Below are positions 6,322-15,294 of a DNA stretch of 19,356 bases, piece after piece. Numbering within the stretch: the first letter of the stretch is position 1; every line of letters starts with the position of its first letter. Source of the DNA: JAGXOF01 sp046545575 (GTDB lineage Bacteria > Chloroflexota > Dehalococcoidia > SZUA-161 > SpSt-899); contig JBKGZM010000035.1 of the NCBI GenBank assembly GCA_046545575.1, forward strand, positions 1-19,356, given 5' to 3'. The position numbers and the translations under genes are program-made. The notes beneath the pieces were generated by a model. That model was not told the DNA's origin. It was given only the letters and a program-made list of their open reading frames with translations, and searched no databases.

Positions 6322-8586
6322 ATGGCGAACATAAGTGCAAAGCGAAGGAAGAACGACTCAAAGAAGCAGCAAGGTAGCGGCAAAAAGTGGTTTCTCTTGC
6401 GCTTCTTGTTCTCTGTGCGTTTCCTGGGAGCTCTGTTAATAGCTCTTGTCTTGAGCTTGATCTTCTTCTTGCGCATGACCATTGCCGAAACTATACTGCG
6501 TTCCTTGGGCTTTGGTGTAATCCCCATAGCGTTGTGGATTTTTGTCATTGCTTTCATGCTTTGGTGGCGACCTGGCAACCTGGTGCGCAGGTGGAATCGC
6601 TGGCTCGGGGCGTTGTTTCTTACCGCGGCCTTGTTGGGCATAATGGCACTGTTCCACCCTGCACTTACCATCGCCGGCGTTTCCTTGTCCGATCCTGAAG
6701 TAACGCTGGCCGGTTCCCTCGGAGCATCTATTGCTGGTGACTCATATACCTGGGCTCGCTTGCTCGGCTTAGTCCTGTTTGGCGTGGTATTCGCTTCGCC
6801 GAGGGTCTCTTTGAACTTTGCCAGAGGGTTTGCCAGCTTCATGCGAGGATTGCTTCTCAATGTGGTTATCTGGATTGCATCATTGATTCACTTTTTAGTG
6901 ATGAAATTCGTGCGCTGGGTGGCTTCCGTTTTCAAACGTCTTGGGGATACTCTGGTAAGGGCACCTGCCCCAAAGAAGGTTGGGGAAAGGTCATCTGTAA
7001 AAGGGGAAAAGACAGCCACGGTGCAATCTGAAGAGACTGCTTCACCATCCAGTGAGACGGATGCTGAAGCGGCAGGAGCGCAAAAGCAACTCAGATTGCC
7101 TGACATCGATCAGGGTCTCCCTCCAATTGAAATCCTCGACGAAGCTCCAAAGGCAGGATTTACCCAAGCTGATGATGATGAGCGAGCCCGGCTGATCGAA
7201 GATGCTTTGGCAAGCTATGGAATCGAGGCTGAGGTTAAGCAGATCAACCCTGGCCCGTCGGTAACCCAGTTTGGTGTGGAGCCCGGTTGGGCCCGTAAGT
7301 ATAAAAAGATTGTAGAGAGGGATCAGGATGGGAAGCCCAAGATGGATAAGGATGGCAATGTTAGAACGCGGATGGAAGAGATATCGAAGACGAGGGTAAA
7401 GGTGGAACGGATAACCTCGTTGGCGAATGACTTGGCATTGGTGCTGGCGGTTCCTGACATACGCATTGAGGCTCCTGTGCCCGGGAAACCACTGGTAGGG
7501 ATTGAAGTTCCCAATGTCAGTTCAGAGATAGTCTCTTTGCGGAGCGTTGTTGAAAGCTCGAAATTCCAGAAGGCTGTTGCAAAGTCAAAACTGACTCTGG
7601 CTTTGGGACAGGGTGCTGGCGGAGAGCCGATGTACGGCGATCTGGCGAAGATGCCTCACCTTCTTATCGCTGGGGCCACCGGCAGCGGGAAAACCGTGTG
7701 CTTGAATTCCACCATCAATTGCCTCCTGATGCAGGCTTCCCCTGCTGATGTGCGCTTTGTTCTTGTTGACCCCAAGCGGGTGGAAATGGTGACATTTAGC
7801 GATATGCCACATCTCATAACGCCAGTAATAACGGATGTCGACAAGGCGGTTGATGCACTGAGGCGAGTTAGTATTGAGATGGACAATCGCTATCGCAAGT
7901 TTTCCTCTGTCCGGGCCCGTAACATAGAGTCATATAACCAGAATCCCGAAGTCACTGAAAAGATGCCCTACATAGTGGTGGTGATTGACGAGCTTGCGGA
8001 TCTTATGATGACCTCAGGGGATGTAGTGGAACCCTTGATCTGTCGGCTGGCCCAGCTTGCGAGGGCGACAGGGATCCATCTCGTGGTCGCCACACAACGT
8101 CCTTCGGTAGATGTCATTACTGGACTTATAAAAGCCAACTTTCCTACGCGGATTAGCTTTGCCGTCGTTTCGTCGGTTGATTCACGAACTATTCTCGACA
8201 CTGTCGGGGCCGAGAAGTTGTTGGGCAAAGGGGACATGCTATATATCCCACCGGAGGCGAGCAAGCCAAAACGGATCAGAGGATGCTATGTCTCAGATGA
8301 GGAAATAGAGAGGCTGGTAGGGTTTTGGAAAGAGTGGGCCGCAAAGCACTGGCCTCGTGAGTATGATACTGTAGCCCGTGATTTTGCCTCGCTCTCCGTT
8401 GAGCAGATGGACACCGACCCGTTCCTGGAGAAAGCAAGAGAACTATGCCATGAGTCCAGTAATATTTCCATCTCGTTTTTGCAACGGAAGCTCCACATTG
8501 GGTATCAGCGGGCTGCGAGACTAATGGAACAGCTGGAAGAGGAAGGCACGATTGAACCTGGAGGAGGATATTCAGAGGAGGAATAA
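6322..8586 (+). CDS. ftsK: DNA translocase FtsK/SpoIIIE
   Basis: This 754-residue membrane-anchored motor pumps DNA through the closing septum and helps resolve chromosome dimers. After a basic start there are about five hydrophobic segments (roughly residues 32-50, 64-82, 95-112, 145-159 and 176-195), then a short charged linker (about 215-255). The RecA-like motor follows, with Walker A GATGSGKT at 451-458 and Walker B VVVIDE at about 552-557. The C-terminal winged-helix gamma domain (about 690-754) ends in GYQRAARLMEQLEEEG. The size matches the shorter SpoIIIE-like class. The ATG has no recognisable Shine-Dalgarno, and an in-frame stop lies four codons upstream, so this start is the only reasonable one. 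Confidence 0.96.
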   Translation: MANISAKRRKNDSKKQQGSGKKWFLLRFLFSVRFLGALLIALVLSLIFFLRMTIAETILRSLGFGVIPIALWIFVIAFMLWWRPGNLVRRWNRWLGALFLTAALLGIMALFHPALTIAGVSLSDPEVTLAGSLGASIAGDSYTWARLLGLVLFGVVFASPRVSLNFARGFASFMRGLLLNVVIWIASLIHFLVMKFVRWVASVFKRLGDTLVRAPAPKKVGERSSVKGEKTATVQSEETASPSSETDAEAAGAQKQLRLPDIDQGLPPIEILDEAPKAGFTQADDDERARLIEDALASYGIEAEVKQINPGPSVTQFGVEPGWARKYKKIVERDQDGKPKMDKDGNVRTRMEEISKTRVKVERITSLANDLALVLAVPDIRIEAPVPGKPLVGIEVPNVSSEIVSLRSVVESSKFQKAVAKSKLTLALGQGAGGEPMYGDLAKMPHLLIAGATGSGKTVCLNSTINCLLMQASPADVRFVLVDPKRVEMVTFSDMPHLITPVITDVDKAVDALRRVSIEMDNRYRKFSSVRARNIESYNQNPEVTEKMPYIVVVIDELADLMMTSGDVVEPLICRLAQLARATGIHLVVATQRPSVDVITGLIKANFPTRISFAVVSSVDSRTILDTVGAEKLLGKGDMLYIPPEASKPKRIRGCYVSDEEIERLVGFWKEWAAKHWPREYDTVARDFASLSVEQMDTDPFLEKARELCHESSNISISFLQRKLHIGYQRAARLMEQLEEEGTIEPGGGYSEEE

Positions 8587-8601
8587 GCTTACGGGGGAAA
8601 T

Positions 8602-10440
8602 ATGCGAGAACTGATCTCTTACGCAGCTTACCTGGTGGAACGTGAAAGGCTGAGGTCGCGCCGGCTGCCAAAGTCGCATTTACGCCCTCCTGAGAGATTA
8701 CCTGAAGAGGAATCCCGGTGTTTTTCGTGTGGAGCTGATCTTTCATCCTCTGAACTCTTTCAGCGGTACAGGGTATGTGAGCGTTGTGGTTTTCACCACA
8801 ATATATCCGCATGGGAGCGTATGCACCTCCTTGTGGACCCCGGGAGCTTCCAGGAAGCCAAGTATACCACTAGTGTAGGGGATATGGCTCAGCTTTTGGG
8901 TAATCCCCCTTACCAGGATCGCATACGGGAGGCGCAGAAGCGAACACACTTGAGTGAAGCTGCTGTCTGTGGGACCTGCACTATCGGGGGTAATCCGGCG
9001 GTGATAGCGGTGCTTGATTGCCGGTTCCTTGGTGGTAATATGGGAGTAGTCGTTGGAGATAGGATTGCACGCGCTTTTGAAATGGCGGTAAAGAAAAAGC
9101 TTCCTATAGTCACGGTTGTATCGTCAGGGGGAGCGAGAATTGAGGAAGGGGTCCTCTCTCTGGTACAGATGGCAAAAACAGTGGCAGCGGCCAGGAAATT
9201 GCAGGAACACAGGTTGCCTCATATATCAGTTCTGACTCATCCCACCACTGGCGAGGTCTATGCCAGCTTTGCCAGCCTCAGTGATATCATCATCGCTGAG
9301 CCAGGGGCGATGATCGGCTTTGCCCCCATTCGAGTCGTTGAGCAAGCGGAGGGAGAAGAGCTTTCGGAGACGGAGCATACCGCCGAGTCACACCTGGCAC
9401 ATGGTATGATTGACCAGATAGTTGATAGGACCAGACTTCGGCACTTGGTCTCCACTACACTCGACTTGCTGAGCTTCCGATACCGTCTCGGCCCCAGAAG
9501 GAAGGTGCGGCCATACTTTGCCCCCACTCATCCGCAGGAGCAGGCCTGGCAGGCTGTTGAGCTGGCCAGGCATGAGGAGCGGCCGACGGCTGCTGATTAC
9601 ATTTCAAGAATTACATCTACTTTTATTGAACTTCACGGTGACCGTTCCTATAGCGACGACCCAAGTATCCTGTGTGGACTAGCTGAGCTTGGTGGGGAGG
9701 CGGTCGTGGTTATCGGTCAGCAAAGAGACCGTGGTGGGGGGCACACGGCCCCTGAGGGGTTTCGCAAGGCAGAACGAGCAATGAGGTTGGCGGCAAAATT
9801 CGGTCTCCCGTTGATCAACCTTATCGATACTCCAGGTGCCTCTCCTGGATCGGAATCTGAGGAGAGGGGGATCGGACATGCTATTGCCTCCGCTATGGCG
9901 GTTATCTCCGATATCCGCACGCCGGTTATTTCCGTGGTTATTGGGCAGGGAGGAAGTGAAGGGGCTCTGGCGCTGGCCATCTCTGACCGGTTACTCATGA
10001 TGGAAAACGCTTATCTGTCTGTCATCTCACCGGAAAGGGCGGCGTCGATTTTCTACAGGGATGTGAGCAAGGCAAGGGAATTTGCCTCGGCGCTGAGGCT
10101 GACGGCGGAGGACTGCAAGAGAATTGGGCTCGTGGATGTAGTAGTGCCAGAGCCTGAGCCTGGAGCGCATACCCACCCGGCAGAGGCTGCCAGGGTTTTG
10201 AAGAACCTCATTCTTCGTGAATTACTGCAGGTCCAGTCGCGCAAGCCTGACAAGCTGGTGAAGTCGAGATATAAACGCTTTCGTTATATAGGGACTCGTG
10301 GTCCGGCTCTTAGGAGGATTCTCTCCAAACAAACCACGCAGATCCAAAACCTTATTGAGAGCGGGGTGGGCGAACTTAAGCAGCGCCTGACGAGCACAGG
10401 CGAAAAGGATTCGGAAACCACAAAGGACGAACAATCGTAG
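8602..10440 (+). CDS. accDA: Fused acetyl-CoA carboxylase carboxyltransferase, beta plus alpha (AccDA)
   Basis: This 612-residue protein joins the two carboxyltransferase subunits that make malonyl-CoA from carboxybiotin and acetyl-CoA. Residues 1 to about 300 are AccD: a zinc ribbon C40-x2-C43 and C59-x2-C62, then the crotonase-like domain (SSGGARIEEG at 174-183). Residues about 310 to 590 are AccA (HGDRSYSDDP, IDTPGASPG, EERG). Several normally conserved active-site glycine segments differ: TGEVYAS (216-222) where E. coli has MGGVSAS, GFAPIR (239-244) for GFAGPR, and GGSEGA (450-455) for GGSGGA. This could be clade-typical or signal a changed acyl substrate. AccB and AccC are not in the window. 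Its TAG stop lies within the first REP of the element that follows. Confidence 0.92.
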   Translation: MRELISYAAYLVERERLRSRRLPKSHLRPPERLPEEESRCFSCGADLSSSELFQRYRVCERCGFHHNISAWERMHLLVDPGSFQEAKYTTSVGDMAQLLGNPPYQDRIREAQKRTHLSEAAVCGTCTIGGNPAVIAVLDCRFLGGNMGVVVGDRIARAFEMAVKKKLPIVTVVSSGGARIEEGVLSLVQMAKTVAAARKLQEHRLPHISVLTHPTTGEVYASFASLSDIIIAEPGAMIGFAPIRVVEQAEGEELSETEHTAESHLAHGMIDQIVDRTRLRHLVSTTLDLLSFRYRLGPRRKVRPYFAPTHPQEQAWQAVELARHEERPTAADYISRITSTFIELHGDRSYSDDPSILCGLAELGGEAVVVIGQQRDRGGGHTAPEGFRKAERAMRLAAKFGLPLINLIDTPGASPGSESEERGIGHAIASAMAVISDIRTPVISVVIGQGGSEGALALAISDRLLMMENAYLSVISPERAASIFYRDVSKAREFASALRLTAEDCKRIGLVDVVVPEPEPGAHTHPAEAARVLKNLILRELLQVQSRKPDKLVKSRYKRFRYIGTRGPALRRILSKQTTQIQNLIESGVGELKQRLTSTGEKDSETTKDEQS

Positions 10441-10519
10441 GAGCGGCTTTCTTGCCGCGATTTTGCACCTCGGCCAAGAAGGCTTGTCCACTTCATCGCG
10501 GTTGGAAAACCGCTCCTAC
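10437..10519. repeat. REPIN-like inverted REP doublet
   Basis: Two 25-nt units in inverted orientation lie at 10437-10461 and 10495-10519. Each starts GTAGGAGCGG and ends CCGCGAT, and each has its own hairpin (CGGC with GCCG in the first, CGGT with ACCG in the second). They differ at four positions. Two of these, unit positions 11 and 18, form a compensatory C-G to T-A change that keeps the hairpin. The GTAG tetranucleotide before the hairpin is typical of REPs mobilised by RAYT transposases. A 33-nt spacer lies between the units. The first GTAG provides the accDA stop codon. No transposase gene is in the window. Confidence 0.75.
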
Positions 10520-10559
10520 GGGAAAATTGCCCAAGCTGCATTAAAAAGGAGTGTGATAT

Positions 10560-10991
10560 ATGGCAGAGTCAAAATATGGGAAATATATCGTTACTGAACT
10601 CCAAATGCCCGAGTCCAAACAGAGAATCGATGCTACATATTCCCAATACGCGAGGCGTATATTATGGTTGGATAACAATGTGATAGAAGGGGCCTTTCAC
10701 ATGAATACGGCGTGGTACTTGAAGCCATCAACCACGACCGAAAGCAAGGCTCATACTCATGATACCGACGAGATTATCGGCTTTTTCGGCAGTAATCCTG
10801 ATGCCCCTTATGATCTGGGAGGGGAAATAGAGATCTGGCTGGAAGATGAAAAACACATTCTCACCAAAAGCTGCCTTATCTTCGTCCCTGCGGGGATGCA
10901 GCATTGCCCGCTGGTACTGAGAAGGGTTGATAGGCCGATCTTCCATTTCACGGTGGTGACTGGTGGCCAGTATACTAAAGAGGAAACCTAA
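10560..10991 (+). CDS. Small cupin-domain protein
   Basis: This 143-residue protein is a single predicted beta-barrel cupin. The metal-ligand set is visible: H65, H67 and E71 in HTHDTDE, and H115 in GMQHCP on the second motif, so a divalent metal site is likely. The longer loop FGSNPDAPYDLGGEIEIWL between the motifs is a feature of stand-alone cupins with no assigned reaction. The start is ATG at 10560 behind AAAGGAG (10545-10551) with 8-nt spacing. It follows the REP doublet and precedes a DUF364 gene by 239 bp, so it may be transcribed alone. No specific function can be assigned. Confidence 0.85.
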   Translation: MAESKYGKYIVTELQMPESKQRIDATYSQYARRILWLDNNVIEGAFHMNTAWYLKPSTTTESKAHTHDTDEIIGFFGSNPDAPYDLGGEIEIWLEDEKHILTKSCLIFVPAGMQHCPLVLRRVDRPIFHFTVVTGGQYTKEET

Positions 10992-11230
10992 GGTCGTATT
11001 GGGCTAATAACTGGCGGGAATTGTGACCGATTGTTCTCGATCCTTTACCGTTTCTCCATCTCCTTGAGGGCTTATGTAACGTAGGTGCAATATTCGGTCG
11101 TGCTATGGTCGCCCATCGCTATTGCTACAGAGACGGCTTCATTACCTCTTTGTAAGATCTAAATATCCTGCTTTCGAGTAACGGGAAGGAAGCCCAAAGT
11201 GCAAGGGAGTTTTTGAACTGAGAGGGGAAA

Positions 11231-11956
11231 ATGGAAATCCTGGACGAGATTATATCAGGTCTGGATATGACAGCGGAGGTTTGTGATGTTCGCCAAGGTC
11301 TTTTCCACACGGCAGTACTCACCCGCAACTGCGGTCTGGCAGCAACGCTCCCGCGCGATGCGCTCCGTCAGGAGAAGCCCTCGGTAAAGGAGCCAGGGTT
11401 CCTTCTGGAAAAGAGTGTACAGGAGCTTGTTCAAATGTGTTACTCAGATACTATCACCGAGGCAGCTATTGGCATGGCCACGATTAATTCACTGCTTGAA
11501 GTGGATGAGGGGAGATGCCAGGACTTAAATGCCGGGGACCTAATTCTTGAGAAAGGCAAGGATAGAAAGGTAGCTATCGTGGGGCATTTCCCTTTTATTC
11601 CCAGGCTACGTGAGTTGGCGAAACAACTGCGGGTGATTGAGAAAAACCCAAGGGAAGGGGACTCTACTGAAGCTGAGGCGGAGGACTTCATACCTCAGGC
11701 GGATGTTGTTGGTATTACCGGTACCGCGTTTACAAACCATACCATTGAGCACCTGTTGAACTTATGTGCTCCAGGTGCTTATGTGGTAGTACTTGGAGAC
11801 ACAGATCCCCTATCTCCGATTCTGTTTGATTACGGAATCGACGCTGTATCGGGGACAAAGGTCATTGCCCCGGACCTTGCTATGCGTTGCGTGAGTGAGG
11901 GAGGTACCTATCGGCAGATTGAGGGAATTCGGAAGCTGACTATGTTGGCGAAGTAA
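11231..11956 (+). CDS. DUF4213/DUF364 protein (putative heavy-metal chelation domain)
   Basis: This 241-residue protein has an N-terminal enolase-like DUF4213 part (about 1-90) and a C-terminal Rossmann-like DUF364 part (about 105-235; KVAIVGHFPFIPRL, ADVVGITGTAFTNHTIEHLL, PGAYVVVLGDTDPLSP). Family members are proposed to bind metals or metallated ligands, and in anaerobes they often lie near metal or cofactor genes. The actual role is unknown. GAGAGGGGAAA precedes the ATG. The gap from the cupin gene (10992-11230) shows no convincing promoter or small ORF. The gene is convergent with ade across a 226-bp spacer (11957-12182), in which I find no clear terminator. Confidence 0.85.
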   Translation: MEILDEIISGLDMTAEVCDVRQGLFHTAVLTRNCGLAATLPRDALRQEKPSVKEPGFLLEKSVQELVQMCYSDTITEAAIGMATINSLLEVDEGRCQDLNAGDLILEKGKDRKVAIVGHFPFIPRLRELAKQLRVIEKNPREGDSTEAEAEDFIPQADVVGITGTAFTNHTIEHLLNLCAPGAYVVVLGDTDPLSPILFDYGIDAVSGTKVIAPDLAMRCVSEGGTYRQIEGIRKLTMLAK

Positions 11957-12182
11957 GAGTAAGTCATTCTGAACCATCTTGCTGACAAAGTTTTAGCGAT
12001 GATTTGGTTTGCCTCATACACTATCTCTCTTCACCCCGGAATCATTTTCTTATCTCTATCCAATAACCTGAATCCTCTAGCAATCTATAGTGTTCAATGC
12101 CGGTGCTGCGTCTCCGAGGGTTACGCTGCGGTGAACACATCCCCGCACATTGGAAAGGTTGATCCAAGATTAATAAATGGGC

Positions 12183-13883
12183 TCACTCCAGCAGCTTGAA
12201 AGCCAGGACATCCACCAGCCCTAAATCGGTAAGCCTGAGTTCGGGAATGACTGGCAAAGCTAGGAAGGAAAGTAGTGCAAAGGGTGCGGCTGGCAAGTCC
12301 CCGAGACTCTTAGCGGCCGTGTAAATTTCCTCGAACTCCTGAGACACTGTTTCCAGAGGCTCCTCTGAGATCAGGCCAGCGAGAGGTAAGGCAAGGGAAT
12401 CCAAAACCTTTCCGTCTGCCACGACAGCGATTCCGCCCTGTATTCGTTCCAATTCCTTGATGGCGGCGAATATATCTTCGTCGCTTGTCCCCACCGCGAC
12501 GATGTTGTGAGAGTCATGTGCTATCGAAGAGGCCAGTGCCCCGCGTTTCAGGCCAAACCCCTTCACCAGTCCGAGGCCGATGTTTCCCGTTGCTTTATGC
12601 CTTTCGACAACGGCTGCCTTTAATATATCCCGGTCGATATCCGGCTGGACGAAGCCGTTTCCCACCTTGACCTCTTCTTCCACTTTTTTGGTAAGTATTT
12701 GCCCGGGGACGATTTCCATGACCAGCGCTTTCTTTCCCTTCGCTGGCATCCTGAGTTCCTCGATACTGAAGGGTTTTATATTGACCGTACCTGTTACTTC
12801 CCCGCTGTCCACCTTCTGGGGCGATCCTGTCATTTTACTGTCACGTGCCACCAGTTGCCCGTTATAGAAAACCATGTCCGTTTTCACTTTCGTCAGGTCG
12901 CTCAGGACAGCCAGGTTTGCCCGATATCCGGGCGCTACTGCTCCCAGGTCCGCTAGTTGAAAATACTCCGCTGTATTTATGGTGGCCATTTGAATGGCCC
13001 GCACAGGATCGAGTCCCTTTTCTATCGCCTTCCGTACGACGTCATCGACATCGCCGTACCATAGAAGGTCGGTGCAACTGCGGTCATCGACCACGAAGAA
13101 GCATCGTCCAAAGGTCTGGTCGGTAACAAGTGGCAGTAGTGCGTCGAGATTCTTCTCACTCGAGCCCTCACGGATCATGATATACATGCCCCGTCTGAGC
13201 TTCTCCTGAGCCTCTTCGAAGGTCGTACATTCGTGATCTGAGAAAATCCCGCCGGTCAGGTAGGCATTCAGGTTCTTCCCTGCGAGGCCAGGGGAATGTC
13301 CATCAATACGCTTGCCCCTGAAAAGCTCCAACTTATTCCAGACTTCTGCATCACCGAACATGACTCCGGGGAAGTTCATCATCTCACCGAGGCCGATTAT
13401 GTTTTCCATCTCCATTACTTGCGTAAGCTCCTGCGCTCCGAGCCGTGCACCAGATGTTTCAAGGTCCGTGGCAGGCACGCATGAGGGGGCCATTCCAAAG
13501 ACATCGAGAGGAAGGTTACGCGCACAGTTGAGCATGTACTTTATCCCTGCTATGCCGCACACATTGGCGATCTCGTGGAAGTCCGTGACAACGGCCAGGA
13601 CCCCTCTGGGGACGACTGCCCTTGCATACTCAGCAGGGGTCAGATGTGAACTTTCCAGATGAATATGCCCGTCGATTAGCCCGGGAATAAGGTATTTACC
13701 CTGCAAGTCTATAATCTCCCTGCCCTGGTGGTAGTCGCCAACGCCAACAACGCGGCCTCCAGATATTGCAACGTTTTCCTCTTCAACTTCTCCGGTAAAG
13801 GTATTCACTACTTTGCCGTTTTTCAATAACACTTCAGCCTCTGAGTCACCTCGAGCTGCTGAAAGTATTTTCTGTATATCCAT
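12183..13883 (-). CDS. ade: Adenine deaminase
   Basis: This 566-residue amidohydrolase-superfamily enzyme converts adenine to hypoxanthine and ammonia. The metal site begins with GHIHLES (72-78). Further conserved blocks are DFHEIANVCG, DGHSPGL, FSDHECTT and VVDDRSC, and the C-terminal domain has AHDSHNIVAVG, all typical of bacterial Ade. The length agrees with Bacillus-type enzymes. The ATG directly abuts the hpt stop (TAAATG), so the two proteins are translated in succession, and hypoxanthine made here is the substrate of the neighbouring enzyme. It is the last gene of the degV-degV-hpt-ade operon. Confidence 0.95.
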   Translation of the reverse strand: MDIQKILSAARGDSEAEVLLKNGKVVNTFTGEVEEENVAISGGRVVGVGDYHQGREIIDLQGKYLIPGLIDGHIHLESSHLTPAEYARAVVPRGVLAVVTDFHEIANVCGIAGIKYMLNCARNLPLDVFGMAPSCVPATDLETSGARLGAQELTQVMEMENIIGLGEMMNFPGVMFGDAEVWNKLELFRGKRIDGHSPGLAGKNLNAYLTGGIFSDHECTTFEEAQEKLRRGMYIMIREGSSEKNLDALLPLVTDQTFGRCFFVVDDRSCTDLLWYGDVDDVVRKAIEKGLDPVRAIQMATINTAEYFQLADLGAVAPGYRANLAVLSDLTKVKTDMVFYNGQLVARDSKMTGSPQKVDSGEVTGTVNIKPFSIEELRMPAKGKKALVMEIVPGQILTKKVEEEVKVGNGFVQPDIDRDILKAAVVERHKATGNIGLGLVKGFGLKRGALASSIAHDSHNIVAVGTSDEDIFAAIKELERIQGGIAVVADGKVLDSLALPLAGLISEEPLETVSQEFEEIYTAAKSLGDLPAAPFALLSFLALPVIPELRLTDLGLVDVLAFKLLE

Positions 13884-14405
13884 TTAATCATCCTCCAGAT
13901 AACAAACATCAGGCAGATTGCGAAATCTCTCGTTGAAGTCCAGTCCATAGCCAACAACGAACTTATCGGGAATTGTGAATCCTAAATAGTCAATTTCAAC
14001 AGGGGTTTTTCTTCTGGACGGTTTATCGAGCAGTGTACACAATCTCAGCGATGAGGGGTTCCGCCCTTGTAAATTATCGAGCAAAAAACGCAAGCTCAGG
14101 CCGGTATCCACGATATCCTCGACTACCAGAACGTCTCTGCCCTCCACAGTCAAGTTGACATCATGAATGACCTCGACCTCTCCTGAGCTTTCCTTTGCCG
14201 ATCCGTAGCTTGACAATCTGACGAATTCCACCTCCAGTGGCATATCCAGAGCTCTCACGAGGTCGGCCATAAACATAAAACTCCCCTTGAGCACACCGAT
14301 AAGAAGGGGATTCCTGTCAGCATAGTCCTTTTGTACTTGTGCAGCGAGTTCAGCTACTTTTCCCCTTATCCGGTCGCGAGAGATCAGTATTTTGATATTC
14401 TCCAA
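13884..14405 (-). CDS. hpt: Hypoxanthine phosphoribosyltransferase
   Basis: This 173-residue purine salvage enzyme makes IMP (and probably GMP) from hypoxanthine or guanine and PRPP. The PRPP-binding loop VVEDIVDTGLSL (about 94-105), the early LIGVLKGSFMF segment and the C-terminal VGYGLDFNERFRNLP are diagnostic of the Hpt/HGPRT family. It starts with TTG (14403-14405) behind GGAG at 7-nt spacing, 25 nt after the upstream degV gene. Its TAA is immediately followed by the ade ATG. Together with Ade it recycles adenine to IMP in two steps. Confidence 0.95.
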   Translation of the reverse strand: MENIKILISRDRIRGKVAELAAQVQKDYADRNPLLIGVLKGSFMFMADLVRALDMPLEVEFVRLSSYGSAKESSGEVEVIHDVNLTVEGRDVLVVEDIVDTGLSLRFLLDNLQGRNPSSLRLCTLLDKPSRRKTPVEIDYLGFTIPDKFVVGYGLDFNERFRNLPDVCYLEDD

Positions 14406-14430
14406 TTATCTACTCCGTATGCCAGGCACG

Positions 14431-15294
14431 TCAGGTATTTTTCTCGGTGTAAAAGATAACGCCTACCAGTCCAGGGCCCACGTGCGTTCCCAGAACGGGG
14501 GTGAATTCAGCGACAGATAGCTCGAGGCAGTCAAAGACTTCCGATACCTTGTCTTTAAGATGCTGTGCTTCGGAGGAGGCATTGGCGTGTGCTACGGCAA
14601 CGTGGACGGGGTTTTTGCCTACTTCTTCCCTCATTATTTCTAGAACACGCTCTATGGCCTTGGACTTCGTTCTTGGCCTCTCCACACCGGATACCTCTCC
14701 TGTATCATTTGAGATGGTGAGAACCGGTTTAATCCTCAACAGGTTACCTGACCACGCAGCAGCCCTGCCGATGCGACCACCTTTAGCAAGGTACTTGAGC
14801 GTATCCAATGCAGCAAAGAAGCGTACTCGTTCCATCATATCATGAGCGACTGCCATGGCTTCATCCATTGACCCGCCAGCGGCAGCACGTGCAGTCTCCC
14901 TGACAATGAACCCCAGGGCGTTGGATGTGGTGTGCGAGTCGATAACCTCTATCGCTGTATTCGGAAGCCCCTCTTTTGCCAGGTCCTTTGCCTGGATTGC
15001 TGCCTCATAGGATGCACTCAGTTTGGAAGAGATGAGTATACATATGATACCATCCGCGTTCTGGGCCAAACGACGATAGACATTTATGAAGTGTCCGGTT
15101 GACGGTGCCGACGTGGTAGGTATTGTTTCACTTTTTTGGAGCAGTGTATAGAACTGTGTTGGGGTTATGTCTATTCCATCCCTGTATGTCTTATCGCCGA
15201 ATATGAGGTTGAGTGGCATAACCGTAATGCCATATTCTTCAATTACCTCGGTCGGCAGACACGCAGAGCTGTCTGTGACAATAGCTATAGTCAT
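14431..15294 (-). CDS. DegV family fatty-acid-binding protein (downstream copy)
   Basis: This 287-residue DegV protein belongs to a family that binds a fatty acid and, where a FakA kinase exists, presents it for phosphorylation. Conserved features are the N-terminal IVTDSSACLP, RDGIDITPTQFY, the PTTSAPS segment (about 59-65), ISSKLSASY and the C-terminal GTHVGPGLVG. Its ATG overlaps the stop of the second degV gene by 4 nt (ATGA), so it is translationally coupled. It is clearly a paralogue of that neighbour and has exactly the same length, indicating tandem duplication. No FakA gene is present here, so the acyl partner enzyme is unknown. Confidence 0.92.
   Translation of the reverse strand: MTIAIVTDSSACLPTEVIEEYGITVMPLNLIFGDKTYRDGIDITPTQFYTLLQKSETIPTTSAPSTGHFINVYRRLAQNADGIICILISSKLSASYEAAIQAKDLAKEGLPNTAIEVIDSHTTSNALGFIVRETARAAAGGSMDEAMAVAHDMMERVRFFAALDTLKYLAKGGRIGRAAAWSGNLLRIKPVLTISNDTGEVSGVERPRTKSKAIERVLEIMREEVGKNPVHVAVAHANASSEAQHLKDKVSEVFDCLELSVAEFTPVLGTHVGPGLVGVIFYTEKNT

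Noticed and set aside
8276..8812. Minus-strand ORF of 178 codons spanning the ftsK-accDA junction
   Set aside because: It overlaps two strongly supported genes and resembles no family; it is a shadow frame.
11957..12182. Rho-independent terminator between the convergent DUF364 gene and ade
   Set aside because: I found no GC-rich stem followed by a T-run on either strand.
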